Origin: Lachnospiraceae bacterium UBA3772
GTDB taxonomy: Bacteria; Bacillota; Clostridia; Lachnospirales; Lachnospiraceae
Direction of reading: 5' to 3'
Assembly: GCA_002371025.1 (NCBI GenBank)
Contig: DFFQ01000118.1
Location: forward strand, 1 to 15,537
DNA: 15,537 nt
Of this stretch, positions 1-7,281 are shown in pieces. Within the stretch, counting starts at the first letter, position 1. The number at the start of each line of letters is the position of its first letter. The notes beneath the pieces were generated by a model. The model ran no database searches and had not been told where the DNA came from. It saw only the letters and a list, made by a program, of their open reading frames with translations. The translations under genes were made by a program, and so were the position numbers.

Positions 1-36
1 ATTTTCAACTTTTTCATTATTATTTATATCGCCCAA
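1..36 (-). CDS. 5' end of a divergent gene, possibly an ArsR/SmtB-type regulator (partial)
   Basis: Only the first 12 codons lie in the window, reading leftwards off the edge from a TTG start at 36: MGDINNNEKVEN, with no stop. A strong ribosome binding site (AAGGAGGT, 42-49) precedes the TTG, and a near-consensus promoter lies further upstream (80-108 on the minus strand), so that a gene starts here is well supported. Its identity is not visible. The acidic, Asn-rich leader and the TGAACA repeat operator between promoter and start would suit a self-repressing ArsR/SmtB metal sensor, which also fits the Fur and ZIP genes next door. That assignment is inference; another regulator or a metal-export gene is possible. 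Confidence 0.5.
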   Translation of the reverse strand, partial: MGDINNNEKVEN

Positions 37-54
37 GTTTTACCTCCTTATTAA

Positions 55-108
55 CATATGTTCATTTGTTCATATGTTCAATATATAACTATTATTATTA
101 AATGTCAA
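55..108 (-). promoter_or_regulatory. Promoter with triple TGAACA operator for the divergent left-edge gene
   Basis: On the minus strand there is TTGACA (103-108), a 17-base spacer and TATATT (80-85). Directly downstream, over the expected transcription start, TGAACA occurs three times with an 8-base period (plus-strand TGTTCA at 59-64, 67-72, 75-80), flanked by CATATG. ArsR/SmtB-family sensors bind sites built of TGAACA-like halves, so this is a good candidate operator. The promoter is seen directly; the bound protein is inferred. Confidence 0.65.
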
Positions 109-150
109 TATTAAAAGGAATAAATTCTTATTTATGTGGTTTTATTAATA

Positions 151-179
151 TTGACAGCTCGATTAAAGACTGTTATATT
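151..179 (+). promoter_or_regulatory. Sigma-A promoter of the Fur-family gene
   Basis: TTGACA (151-156), a 17-base spacer and TATATT (174-179) lie 41 bases before the start codon. The promoter is back to back with the divergent one at 80-108. An imperfect AT-rich inverted repeat around 190-205 (with ATTATC at 199-204) could be a Fur-type box for self-control, but it is too weak to call. Confidence 0.7.
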
Positions 180-220
180 TCTTTTGAATTTGAAATAAAT
201 TATCATTTTCGGAGGATGAA

Positions 221-664
221 ATGGCCGCTGGTTCAAGAGGAAAATATAAGACAAAACATTACTATACTATTCTGGATTATATAAAGAGCAAACCTACAAA
301 ACACTATACTGCTGCAGAGATTGACGCAGCATTTTCAGGTAAGGATAAAAATATAGGCACCGCTACTGTTTATAGAAACCTTGAAAGAATGGTAGAAGAA
401 GGGATTCTTACAAAATACTATATTGATAAGGACAGTGCGGCATATTATCAGTACCTTGACCCTGAGTCACATTCTCCAAAAGGCACCTGCTATCATTTAA
501 GATGTGAAGTATGCGGCAGATTAATTCATCTTCACTGCAAGGAAGTAGATGAATTTAAAGATCATATGTTAAGAGAACATTCATTTCATCTGGATCCTAT
601 GAGAACTGTTTTTTACGGAATCTGCGACGAATGCGCAGGTATTAAGAGAATTCAGATTGTATAG
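221..664 (+). CDS. Fur-family metal-dependent transcriptional regulator (Fur/Zur/PerR type)
   Basis: This 147-residue protein has the normal Fur length and layout. The N-terminal winged helix carries the recognition helix GTATVYRNLERM (residues 46-57). The C-terminal dimerisation domain has two CxxC pairs, C95/C98 and C135/C138, which form the structural zinc site in this family. The regulatory metal region reads CYH (90-92), so a Cys sits where many Fur proteins have His. The ATG at 221 is chosen because GGAGG (211-215) lies five bases before it. The gene is followed after 40 bases by a ZIP transporter on the same strand, which points to zinc, iron or manganese control of uptake, perhaps a Zur-like role. 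Sequence alone does not separate Fur, Zur and PerR. Confidence 0.9.
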   Translation: MAAGSRGKYKTKHYYTILDYIKSKPTKHYTAAEIDAAFSGKDKNIGTATVYRNLERMVEEGILTKYYIDKDSAAYYQYLDPESHSPKGTCYHLRCEVCGRLIHLHCKEVDEFKDHMLREHSFHLDPMRTVFYGICDECAGIKRIQIV

Positions 665-704
665 ACTAAAAAAGAATAGAATAAAACATAAAGGAATTTT
701 ATAA

Positions 705-1430
705 ATGGCATTACTTATTACATTTATCGCCGGAATATCAATACTCGCCGGCGCAGTTATAATTAAATTATTTAAGAACCCGGAGACTATTGAGCATCTT
801 TCTATCGCTCTTGCACTTGGTTCATTATTTTCTCTTATGACTTTCGATCTTGTACCTGAGATTTTAGAATCTTCTCACGAGATGGGGCTTTTGATCCCTA
901 TAGTTTTTACAGCCATTGGTTTTGTTTTATTAAAACTTTTAGATCTCTTTGTTCCGGATCATGAAGATACTGATGAGAATCATGATACAGAAAATGCAGC
1001 CCATATCGGTCTCATTTCCGCTCTTGCTGTAATCCTTCATAATATTGTTGAAGGAATGACAGTATATAGTCTTTCCCTTTCTTCATTTGAAAAGGGAGCT
1101 ATATTTGCCTTAGGTATCTCTCTTCATAATATTCCTATGGGCATGCTTATTTATTCAACTTTGGCAGATTCAAAGAAGGCTAAGAAAATTGCTGTTTTTG
1201 CATCCGTTACTGTTTCAACACTTATCGGCGGAATACTTATGAAACTGATCGCAAAGCATCTGACCGAAAATGTTATCAGCTGCCTTGTAGCTATGGCCAG
1301 TGGAATGATAATCTATATCATTTTTTTGGAACTTATCCCTCATGTAATAAAAACAAAGCCTGCAAAAATTTCCATAATAGGAATTATCACAGGCTTTCTC
1401 ATTGTTCTTTTAAGTTGTAAATTAGCTTAA
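705..1430 (+). CDS. ZIP-family divalent metal transporter
   Basis: The 241-residue membrane protein has about eight hydrophobic segments and a hydrophilic His/Asp/Glu-rich loop (residues ~84-100) between TM3 and TM4, as in ZIP transporters of the ZupT/GufA kind. TM4 keeps the metal motif HNIVEG (H112, N113, E116). TM5 has HNIPMG (H141, N142), where the usual Glu of HNIPEG is Met145, so one ligand of the second metal site is missing. ZIP proteins move zinc, iron or manganese into the cytoplasm. It follows the Fur-family gene closely, with an AAGGA site before the ATG and no promoter in the gap, so the two probably share a transcript and the regulator may control its own transporter. Substrate is inferred only. 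Confidence 0.88.
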   Translation: MALLITFIAGISILAGAVIIKLFKNPETIEHLSIALALGSLFSLMTFDLVPEILESSHEMGLLIPIVFTAIGFVLLKLLDLFVPDHEDTDENHDTENAAHIGLISALAVILHNIVEGMTVYSLSLSSFEKGAIFALGISLHNIPMGMLIYSTLADSKKAKKIAVFASVTVSTLIGGILMKLIAKHLTENVISCLVAMASGMIIYIIFLELIPHVIKTKPAKISIIGIITGFLIVLLSCKLA

Positions 1431-1456
1431 CTGTCGCAAAATAACTCGACTAATGT

Positions 1457-1469
1457 GCCGTTTGACGGC
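1457..1469. terminator. Short hairpin between convergent genes (possible weak terminator)
   Basis: GCCGT-TTG-ACGGC forms a 5-bp stem in the 39-base gap between the convergent ZIP gene and the hypothetical gene. There is no good T-run on either side, so termination here is doubtful. Confidence 0.25.
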
Positions 1470-2003
1470 TTAGCTGTTAGAATCTACATGTGCAGCAAAT
1501 CCTTGCAGATTAGTCTCTACAGCACTAGCTACCTGGTCATTATAACCATAAACGATTCCTTTTCTTGTAAGGTCTAATATGCTCTTGATTGTCTTAAGTG
1601 CGTCATCTACAGGTGTCTTCTTTGAAAAACCGCCTGTAGTTGTAAACCCAAGAGTTTCATATTCACCATATCTATCCATAACTAAAAGATTATGTGTCTT
1701 AGTAGTAGGAATAAAATAATAACGTGTTGTCACAACACGTGGATACATCCAGAGAATATCCCTTACAGGTATTACTTTTGCTGTTTTAAGCTTTGTGATG
1801 ATTATGGCTGTAGGTGTTACTAAAGCATCAAAAATCTTAAATCCCTGGTCTACTTCATTTTCAAGTCTCTGATATTCGTCAGGAGTAAGCTTATTCCAGC
1901 TTTCCATTCCTTCATCATAAGCTTTCTTATTAAGTGCGCCTCTTTTAACGCCACCCTTACTCTGAATATAGGCACTGATTCTTGGATACTGTTCAAATCC
2001 CAT
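1470..2003 (-). CDS. Hypothetical protein (recalls DUF6709-type proteins)
   Basis: This soluble protein of 177 residues has no signal peptide or membrane segment. An open frame begins at 2033, but the ribosome binding site GAGGAGG (2012-2018) lies inside that extension and nine bases before the ATG at 2003, so the start is placed there (MGFEQYPRIS). The first third is helical and charged. The middle (roughly residues 60-120) is beta-rich, with the pattern IIITKLKTAKVIPVRDILW followed by RYYFIPTTKTHNLLVM. This alternation recalls small PH-like DUF6709-type proteins of Clostridia, from memory and not checked. It has its own promoter and is not tied to a neighbour. No function can be given. Confidence 0.8.
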   Translation of the reverse strand: MGFEQYPRISAYIQSKGGVKRGALNKKAYDEGMESWNKLTPDEYQRLENEVDQGFKIFDALVTPTAIIITKLKTAKVIPVRDILWMYPRVVTTRYYFIPTTKTHNLLVMDRYGEYETLGFTTTGGFSKKTPVDDALKTIKSILDLTRKGIVYGYNDQVASAVETNLQGFAAHVDSNS

Positions 2004-2037
2004 TTCTATAAACCTCCTCATGTGTTTGTGCACTCAC

Positions 2038-2066
2038 ATTCTAATCTATTGGACACATTTTTTCAA
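2038..2066 (-). promoter_or_regulatory. Promoter of the hypothetical gene at 1470-2003
   Basis: On the minus strand TTGAAA (2061-2066), a 17-base spacer and TAGAAT (2038-2043) precede the ATG at 2003 by about 35 bases. This also shows that the gene is not simply read through from the transporter gene upstream. Confidence 0.6.
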
Positions 2067-2097
2067 TACAAAATATAAATACAAGGAAATCTTCTTA

Positions 2098-3074
2098 TCA
2101 TTCAGAAACCGTTTTTTCTTTAGATACCACCGGGATATTCATCTTAATCTGTGGTAATTTAAGTTCCGATACAAGAATGGCTGAAAACATCAGTACGCAT
2201 CCACATATTTCTCTTCCCGATAATCTATCTCCTAAGAGAAGGCAGCCCGAAAGGGCTCCAAATACACTTTCAAGACACATAACAAGACTTGCAGATGAAG
2301 GATTAACTTTTCTTTGTGCGATCACCTGACACGTAAATGCTATACCATTTGAAAATATTCCTGCATATAGTATGGACCACATAGCTTTTCTTATTGATCC
2401 CATGTCTGGCTCTTCAAAAATAAACATAGATACTGTAGAAAGACATGCCACTACAAAAAACATGATTGCTGTCAGTTTAAGGCTGTCAGCTTTTTTTGAA
2501 TAATGATTTACTGCCATTATCTGCAAAGCGTAAATTATCGCACAAAGAATGACCAGACTGTCTCCTATTCCAATCTTAAATGAGCCATTTATACTTAAAA
2601 GATATAGTCCCATAAGGCTTAATGCTACTGCAAACCATATCTTTTTCTCCTGCTTTATCCCACTTATCAGTGATATGACCGGAACCAGCACTACATAAAG
2701 AGTTGTTATAAAACTTGCCTTAGCCGTTGTAGTAAATGAGAGTCCGTACTGCTGGGTAAAGCTGGCCAGAAATAAAAGCATTCCGCATACAAGTCCTGCC
2801 TTTATGTTCGCCTTAACACTTTTCTTTTTGTCTTCCTTTGTCAGTTTTTCTGTGATATTTTTTCTTTCTTTTTTATCTCTAAACACAATAAAAGGAAGAA
2901 GCACTATAGTTCCTATATAACTTCTTCCTGTAAGATATGTAAATGCTCCTACATTCTTTGCTCCTATGCTCTGGGCTGCAAATGTAGTCCCCCAGAAAAA
3001 TGCTGCAACAAACAGCAGGAATACATATTTTTTTCGTTTTTTCTATTGTCGTTTTTTTCTGTTACTGATTTCAT
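2098..3074 (-). CDS. EamA/DMT-family transporter, start codon out of frame with the body
   Basis: The body is a typical 10-TM drug/metabolite transporter with two EamA halves. The visible N-terminal helix is KKYVFLLFVAAFFWGTTFAAQ. In the body's frame the first ATG/GTG/TTG is a GTG at 2904, well inside TM2, and an amber TAG lies upstream at 3043-3045. The best start is the ATG at 3074, seven bases after GGAG (3082-3085); it reads MKSVTEKND and is one base out of frame. One extra A in the A7 run (3028-3034) or the A6 run (3037-3042) would join both parts into a protein of about 325 residues, a normal family length. So this may be a sequencing error, a real frameshift mutation, or slippage at the A-run. 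The promoter is intact. EamA proteins export or import small metabolites; the substrate is unknown. Confidence 0.8.
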
Positions 3075-3104
3075 TTTTTTGCTCCATTAAAAAGTTACTG
3101 ATGA

Positions 3105-3133
3105 ACTATAGCATAACCAGTTTAATTTGTGAA
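3105..3133 (-). promoter_or_regulatory. Promoter of the EamA transporter gene
   Basis: On the minus strand TTCACA (3128-3133), a 17-base spacer and TATAGT (3105-3110) preceded by TG in extended -10 position. It lies about 30 bases before the ATG at 3074 and supports that ATG as the true start region. Confidence 0.6.
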
Positions 3134-3169
3134 GCAAAAAAATATTACCTTTAGGAAAGTGGTAGTTCA

Positions 3170-3781
3170 TTAATATCCATTAAATCCCCCGCTGATTATG
3201 GTATCTGAAAAGTCAAAAAACTTATCCAGATCCACATAGCCATCGATTCCATTTACTCTGCCTTCGTTTGAATACTGCCATCCGCCATAATCGATTGCCG
3301 GCTCATCATCTCCATACCAGGCAACCCAATGAGAATAGTTCTTTAACTTACTGTCATCGAGCCTGTCTCTAAATCCGCTTACCTCACTGGCATAGATGCC
3401 TGCGAAGTAGCCCGCCTTTTCAAGAAGCTCTAAGAAAGCGACAGCAGCCTCTGTTGCACCTGCTTTATCACTAGGGCTTGTAGCTTCCACATCAATATAG
3501 ACTGGGAAGTCCAGCTGTTTTCCTTTAAGCATATCGAGAAATCTTCTTGCATCCGCTTCCCCATCTGCTTTAGTTATACATTTCTCTCCAACAAAATAGT
3601 AAGCTCCAACATGAAGTCCCGCTGCCTTTGCCTCTTTATAATTTTGTTCCCATTTGCTGTCAGTATATAATCCGTCGTCGCTTCCACCCGCCTTGATTAT
3701 AACTGCTTCGATTCCAGCCGCTTTAACCTTTTTCCAATCAATAGTCCCCTGCCAGGCACTTACGTCAATCCCTTTTATCAT
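3170..3781 (-). CDS. Glycoside hydrolase family 25 lysozyme (N-acetylmuramidase), no signal peptide
   Basis: The 203 residues are a single GH25 catalytic domain. It opens with KGIDVSAWQG (D6), has the acidic strand YIDVEAT with D97 and the probable catalytic acid E99, and ends with the aromatic and aspartate-rich WQYSN...GYVDLDKF. GH25 enzymes cut the beta-1,4 bond between N-acetylmuramic acid and N-acetylglucosamine in peptidoglycan. There is no signal peptide, membrane segment or wall-binding repeat, so export is unexplained; a phage-endolysin origin or release by lysis is possible, though no holin or other phage gene is nearby. AGGAGG (3788-3793) supports the ATG at 3781. The gene has its own promoter with an inverted repeat in the leader. 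Confidence 0.92.
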   Translation of the reverse strand: MIKGIDVSAWQGTIDWKKVKAAGIEAVIIKAGGSDDGLYTDSKWEQNYKEAKAAGLHVGAYYFVGEKCITKADGEADARRFLDMLKGKQLDFPVYIDVEATSPSDKAGATEAAVAFLELLEKAGYFAGIYASEVSGFRDRLDDSKLKNYSHWVAWYGDDEPAIDYGGWQYSNEGRVNGIDGYVDLDKFFDFSDTIISGGFNGY

Positions 3782-3793
3782 ATATTACCTCCT

Positions 3794-3817
3794 GCTACAT
3801 TTAATAATTAATGTAGC
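3794..3817. repeat. Inverted repeat in the lysozyme leader (candidate operator)
   Basis: GCTACATT and AATGTAGC form perfect 8-base arms around an 8-base AT loop. The repeat starts just past the -10 of the lysozyme promoter and ends at the ribosome binding site, so it could be a repressor site or a leader hairpin that affects translation. Confidence 0.4.
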
Positions 3818-3822
3818 CTGAT

Positions 3823-3851
3823 AATATATGATTTTTTCCTTTATGTGTCAG
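3823..3851 (-). promoter_or_regulatory. Promoter of the GH25 lysozyme gene
   Basis: On the minus strand CTGACA (3846-3851), a 17-base spacer and TATATT (3823-3828). It separates the lysozyme from the HD-domain gene upstream. Confidence 0.6.
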
Positions 3852-3915
3852 ATTCTATCTATAAAGTAAAATATAACCTTAAGAGGTCAATTATTTCTTT
3901 TCAACTGCCACTCCA

Positions 3916-4533
3916 TTATTTTCTTAACCATCCTCTTTCCACTGCCCTGTCAAGGTTTGCCTCTATCCATTTATAAACCTCTGGCATAAAGTCTCTTATT
4001 ATTTCCATCCTCTTTTCTACTGACGAACGATTTGTCTCCCCTTCTGCCCATGTATGGCCTGCAGTAAGAGTATTATGAAGGAAAGGCTGGAGTCGGTCCA
4101 TGCAGGCAGCATATTTTGCATCAGATGTCTTCATCTCATCGAATTCTTCCCAGAGTTCTCTTATCATGCTTCCCTGTTCCTCCGGAAGTTCTCCAAAGAG
4201 CTTATCCGCCGCTTTCTTTTCTCTTTCTACTTTATCTTCGTTTCCAGCTGCATCATATGCAAATGTATCTCCCGCATAAATTTCTACCAAATCATGTACT
4301 ACACACATTTTTACTACACGACCAATATCCACTGTCTCCTTTGCATATTCAGAAAAAAGCATAGCCATAACAGCTATATGCCAGGAATGCTCAGCATCAT
4401 TTTCACGTCTGCTCTGATCTATAAGCACTGTCCTTCTAAGGATTGAAGTCATCTTATCAATCTCTGCTGTAAACTTTAACTGCTGATCAAGTCGCATATT
4501 ATTGCTGGATAAAAAATTATCAATTGAAAGCAT
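3916..4533 (-). CDS. HD-domain phosphohydrolase (YfbR/HDDC2-like 5'-nucleotidase type)
   Basis: This cytoplasmic protein of 205 residues belongs to the HD_3 group. The metal-binding signature is present in order: an Arg/Asp/Glu stretch RRENDAEHSWH giving the first His (about residue 49), then VVHDLVEIYAGDT with the HD pair (about 79-80), and a later Asp in CMDRL. Relatives such as E. coli YfbR remove the phosphate from deoxynucleoside 5'-monophosphates; the exact substrate here is not visible. AAGGAAGGAG lies before the ATG at 4533. It follows pepT after 69 bases in the same direction, so it may be the last gene of a tetR-flavoprotein-pepT-HD transcript, although a weak promoter in the gap cannot be excluded. 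Confidence 0.87.
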   Translation of the reverse strand: MLSIDNFLSSNNMRLDQQLKFTAEIDKMTSILRRTVLIDQSRRENDAEHSWHIAVMAMLFSEYAKETVDIGRVVKMCVVHDLVEIYAGDTFAYDAAGNEDKVEREKKAADKLFGELPEEQGSMIRELWEEFDEMKTSDAKYAACMDRLQPFLHNTLTAGHTWAEGETNRSSVEKRMEIIRDFMPEVYKWIEANLDRAVERGWLRK

Positions 4534-4602
4534 ATCTTACTCCTTCCTTACGCTATTTATATAATTTAAAAGTCTTAAACCTAAATCCGCCACTCTAAAT
4601 AA

Positions 4603-5820
4603 CTACTGCTTACTATACTCTTTAACAATCGCGGTAAGGATTTCAACCACCTTATCCATTCCTTCAGCTGTGATATGTTCAAATGGTCCGTGGAATGCAT
4701 ATCCTGCTGTTCCAAGGTTTGGACATGGAAGTCCTCTAAAGGAAAGTCTTGCTCCGTCAGTTCCTCCACGTACTGGTACTTCTAATGGCTCTAAGCCCTG
4801 TTCTTTGATACATTTTTTTGCAGTTTCCACTATATGCATATGTGGTCTTATCTTTTCGATCATGTTTCTATACTGTTCATTGATTGTAAGGGTTACTGTG
4901 CCTTCCCCGTATTTTTCATTTATTGTTTTTTCAATCAGGCGAAGAGTCGAAAGCTTTGCTTCAAAAAGCCCCCAGTCATGATCTCTTATGATATAGTCGA
5001 TCTCTGCATTTTCTACATCTCCCTTGATATCTGTAAGATGATAAAATCCTTCTCTATCTTCTGTATGGGCTGGTGTTTCCGCTGCCGGTAACATAGCAGA
5101 AATCTCACAGGCCACAAGAGCTGCATTAACCATTCTATCCTTTGCATCTCCCGGATGAACGCTTACGCCTTTTATTACAAAGGCTGCAGACGCTGCATTA
5201 AAGTTTTCGTACTCGATTTCATTTTCAGCTCCGCCATCAACAGTATAGGCAAATTCAGCTCCAAATTTATTAAGCTCAAGCAATTCAGCCCCATGTCCAA
5301 TTTCTTCATCAGGTGTAAATGCAACCGAGATCTTTCCATGAGCCATATCACTATTTATCACTTCTTCGCAAAGAGTCATGATCTCAGCAACCCCCGCCTT
5401 ATCATCAGCTCCAAGAAGTGTGCTTCCATCAGTTGTAATAAGTGTTCTTCCCTTTAAGCTCTTTAAATGTGGGAAAAGCTTATTAGTAAGGACACGGCCA
5501 TTTCCTAATTCTATATCTTCTCCATCATAATTTTCATGTATCACTGGCTTTACATTTTCTCCTGAGCAGTCAGGAGCTGTATCTAAATGAGCGATAAAGC
5601 CGATAGAAGGAACATTTTCTAAGCCTTCTGTTGCAGGAATATGGCCTGTAACGTAACAATGCTCATCCACTGCTGCATCCTCAATTCCAAGTTCTTTCAT
5701 CTCCTCAACTAACTTTTTTGCAAGATCAAACTGTCTTTTAGTAGAAGGAGTCTCCTCTACACTTTCATCACTTGTTGTATGTATAACTACGTAATTTAAT
5801 AATCTTTCGTATGCTTTCAT
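4603..5820 (-). CDS. pepT: Peptidase T (tripeptide aminopeptidase, M20B)
   Basis: Full-length at 405 residues, this is a dinuclear zinc aminopeptidase of the M20B family that removes the N-terminal residue from tripeptides in the cytoplasm. The metal and catalytic residues fall where the family has them: H78 and D80 in GFIAHLDTAPD, D140 in LLGADDKAG, E172/E173 in TPDEEIG, D195 in YTVDGG, and a late His in FEHITAEG. The lid/dimerisation domain lies between about residues 207 and 315. The start is ATG 5820 with an AGAGAGGA site upstream. The gap to the flavoprotein gene is 46 bases, consistent with co-transcription, though a possible weak -10 lies in it. Recognition is firm. Confidence 0.95.
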   Translation of the reverse strand: MKAYERLLNYVVIHTTSDESVEETPSTKRQFDLAKKLVEEMKELGIEDAAVDEHCYVTGHIPATEGLENVPSIGFIAHLDTAPDCSGENVKPVIHENYDGEDIELGNGRVLTNKLFPHLKSLKGRTLITTDGSTLLGADDKAGVAEIMTLCEEVINSDMAHGKISVAFTPDEEIGHGAELLELNKFGAEFAYTVDGGAENEIEYENFNAASAAFVIKGVSVHPGDAKDRMVNAALVACEISAMLPAAETPAHTEDREGFYHLTDIKGDVENAEIDYIIRDHDWGLFEAKLSTLRLIEKTINEKYGEGTVTLTINEQYRNMIEKIRPHMHIVETAKKCIKEQGLEPLEVPVRGGTDGARLSFRGLPCPNLGTAGYAFHGPFEHITAEGMDKVVEILTAIVKEYSKQ

Positions 5821-5866
5821 TTAATCTATTCCTCTCTTCTTAAGTTATATTCTACTTTAAATTATA

Positions 5867-6583
5867 TTATCTCCAAGGTCTCTCTTTATCAAGCCATCCA
5901 TTTTTCTTCCAGTACTTAAAATCTGTATACTCTGGATTCTCTTTTCCAAGTTTGGTCTGCAGCATTCTTACAACATAAAATTTTGCTTTAGTAAGAAGCG
6001 AAGTCCTAGCTGGTCGTGTGAAATCTATCTTTTTTATTCTTTCTGCAACACTATTCAGTTTTGATAACATCTTATCTTTCTTTTTATCCGAAAGCTTTTC
6101 CCAGTCGATCTCACTCATTAATTTAAAACTGCATACCCTGATACTGCTGATCCCCCACCATGAAAGGCTGTCCTTAATATCCTTTGCAGCATCTTTACCG
6201 CCTGATCCAAGGCACTGAGTGATTATCACTGCACGTTTGCCAAACATTTCCTTAGCAGGTCTATGAGGCATCCATCTATAACCAAAATGATCCAGCATAG
6301 CCTTCATTGCTCCAGTTGCATGATAAACATATACTGGCGATGTAAAGATGAGAAGATCCGCCGCAAACATGGCTTTCTCTATTTTTTGAACATAGGCGGC
6401 ATCCTTACACAAATGCTCCTTTTCACGAAAGCAGTTGGTACATCCACAGCAGAAATTCGGACAATCCTTTGGAAGATAAAACTCTGTTATCTCTGCATCA
6501 TCTCTGAATTTATCAAGAAATGCCTCTTTAAGTTTATATGTAACTCCATGTTTTTCAGTTCCATTTATAACTACTATCTTCAT
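5867..6583 (-). CDS. Flavodoxin-like NAD(P)H/FMN oxidoreductase (iron-sulfur flavoprotein-type)
   Basis: The 238-residue protein starts with the flavodoxin-like FMN loop KIVVINGTEKHGVTYKL (residues 2-18). A Cys cluster CPNFCCGCTNCF (about 41-52) follows, with another Cys near 58. Then comes SPVYVYHATGAMKAMLDHFGYRW (about 81-103), typical of the NADPH-dependent FMN reductase/ISF group. The C-terminal tail with DFKYWKKNGW is common to these clostridial proteins. It is probably a cytoplasmic FMN protein moving electrons between NAD(P)H and small acceptors; whether the cysteines hold an iron-sulfur cluster is uncertain. The start ATG overlaps the stop of the TetR gene by four bases (ATGA), so the two are translationally coupled and this protein is the likely target of that repressor. 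Confidence 0.87.
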   Translation of the reverse strand: MKIVVINGTEKHGVTYKLKEAFLDKFRDDAEITEFYLPKDCPNFCCGCTNCFREKEHLCKDAAYVQKIEKAMFAADLLIFTSPVYVYHATGAMKAMLDHFGYRWMPHRPAKEMFGKRAVIITQCLGSGGKDAAKDIKDSLSWWGISSIRVCSFKLMSEIDWEKLSDKKKDKMLSKLNSVAERIKKIDFTRPARTSLLTKAKFYVVRMLQTKLGKENPEYTDFKYWKKNGWLDKERPWR

Positions 6584-7200
6584 TTGATCGTCCTCCCATA
6601 AACTTTATCAAATTGTCGGATATGTTTTTCCAGCAACTTAAGTGCTTCTTTTTCTCTGTCAGGTTCTCTGTCACAAACCGTAAGCAGCATATATATCGGA
6701 GAATAAAACTGAAGTGTCATTACAGAAATGTCATCTGCCGCAAGTATCCCTTGTGCCACTAGCATTCCAAGTAACATTCCCTGATAAGAAAGTGGCATAT
6801 CAAAATATTGCTGAGAATAAACCTTCGCAAGTTCTTTATCCTTAAACTGTTCTAAAGTAAGCATCTTTCTAAAACGCTTTGTATAACTGTCATGAAGATA
6901 ATAAGTAAAAAGGTCTCTTCCCAGTTTAACCAGATGATCTTCATCCATTTTTTTATATATTTCAGCATCTATCATTGGATTGCTGCCATCTATACTTAAA
7001 GCCTCTGCCTGCTGCTTAAATCTTAAGTTCATCTCATCAATTATGGCATCAAATATAGCCTGCTTATTTTTATAATGCTTATATAATGACGGCGCCTTTA
7101 TCCCAACCTTTTCTGCAATATCGTTAACAAAAACATTTGCATAGCCTTTTTCAGAAAAAAGCGTCAGCGCTTCATCGAGAATTCTCTGTTTTGTATCCAT
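6580..7200 (-). CDS. TetR/AcrR-family transcriptional repressor
   Basis: The protein has 206 residues with an N-terminal three-helix DNA-binding domain: KQRILDEALTLFSEKGYANV, then NDIAEKVGIKAPSLYKHYKNKQAIFDAI as helices 2-3. The remainder is the variable helical ligand and dimer domain. The open frame includes a TTG at 7203, but the ATG at 7200 lies eight bases after GAAAGG (7209-7214) and is preferred. It ends in a four-base overlap with the flavoprotein gene. Its promoter contains a GGCTAA-N6-TTAGCC palindrome between -35 and -10, so it very likely represses itself and the downstream oxidoreductase until a ligand binds. The ligand is unknown; an electrophile, quinone or flavin-type compound would suit the partner gene. 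Confidence 0.92.
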   Translation of the reverse strand: MDTKQRILDEALTLFSEKGYANVFVNDIAEKVGIKAPSLYKHYKNKQAIFDAIIDEMNLRFKQQAEALSIDGSNPMIDAEIYKKMDEDHLVKLGRDLFTYYLHDSYTKRFRKMLTLEQFKDKELAKVYSQQYFDMPLSYQGMLLGMLVAQGILAADDISVMTLQFYSPIYMLLTVCDREPDREKEALKLLEKHIRQFDKVYGRTIK

Positions 7201-7240
7201 CAAATTCGCCTTTCGTTTTGATATTCTATATAATAACTCT

Positions 7241-7279
7241 GCTAAAATAGCTAACTAAAATTAGCCATCCCTCTTAGCC
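7241..7279. promoter_or_regulatory. Second TetR operator and extra GCTAA half-sites in the leader
   Basis: A second palindrome, GCTAA-N6-TTAGC (7250-7265), lies 39 bases from the first (centre to centre) in the transcribed leader of tetR. Extra half-sites GCTAA (7241-7245) and TTAGCC (7274-7279) surround it. The shared half-site and identical 6-base spacing mark both as sites of the same protein. Confidence 0.6.
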
Positions 7280-7281
7280 AG

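Noticed and set aside
102..284. 60-residue ORF on the + strand before the Fur-family gene
   Set aside because: It covers the Fur promoter and ribosome binding site, has no ribosome site of its own, and overlaps the Fur gene in another frame.
2966..3154. 62-residue + strand ORF rich in Phe and Ser
   Set aside because: It is the complement of the EamA transporter's N-terminus and promoter; no ribosome site.
3101..3170. ATGAACT / AGTTCAT inverted repeat around the EamA promoter
   Set aside because: The 7-base arms are 56 bases apart with no other symmetry; chance is likely in AT-rich DNA.
4054..5457. Several + strand ORFs of 80-130 residues opposite the HD-domain and pepT genes
   Set aside because: They are antisense to well-supported genes, have no ribosome sites and have biased, low-complexity translations.
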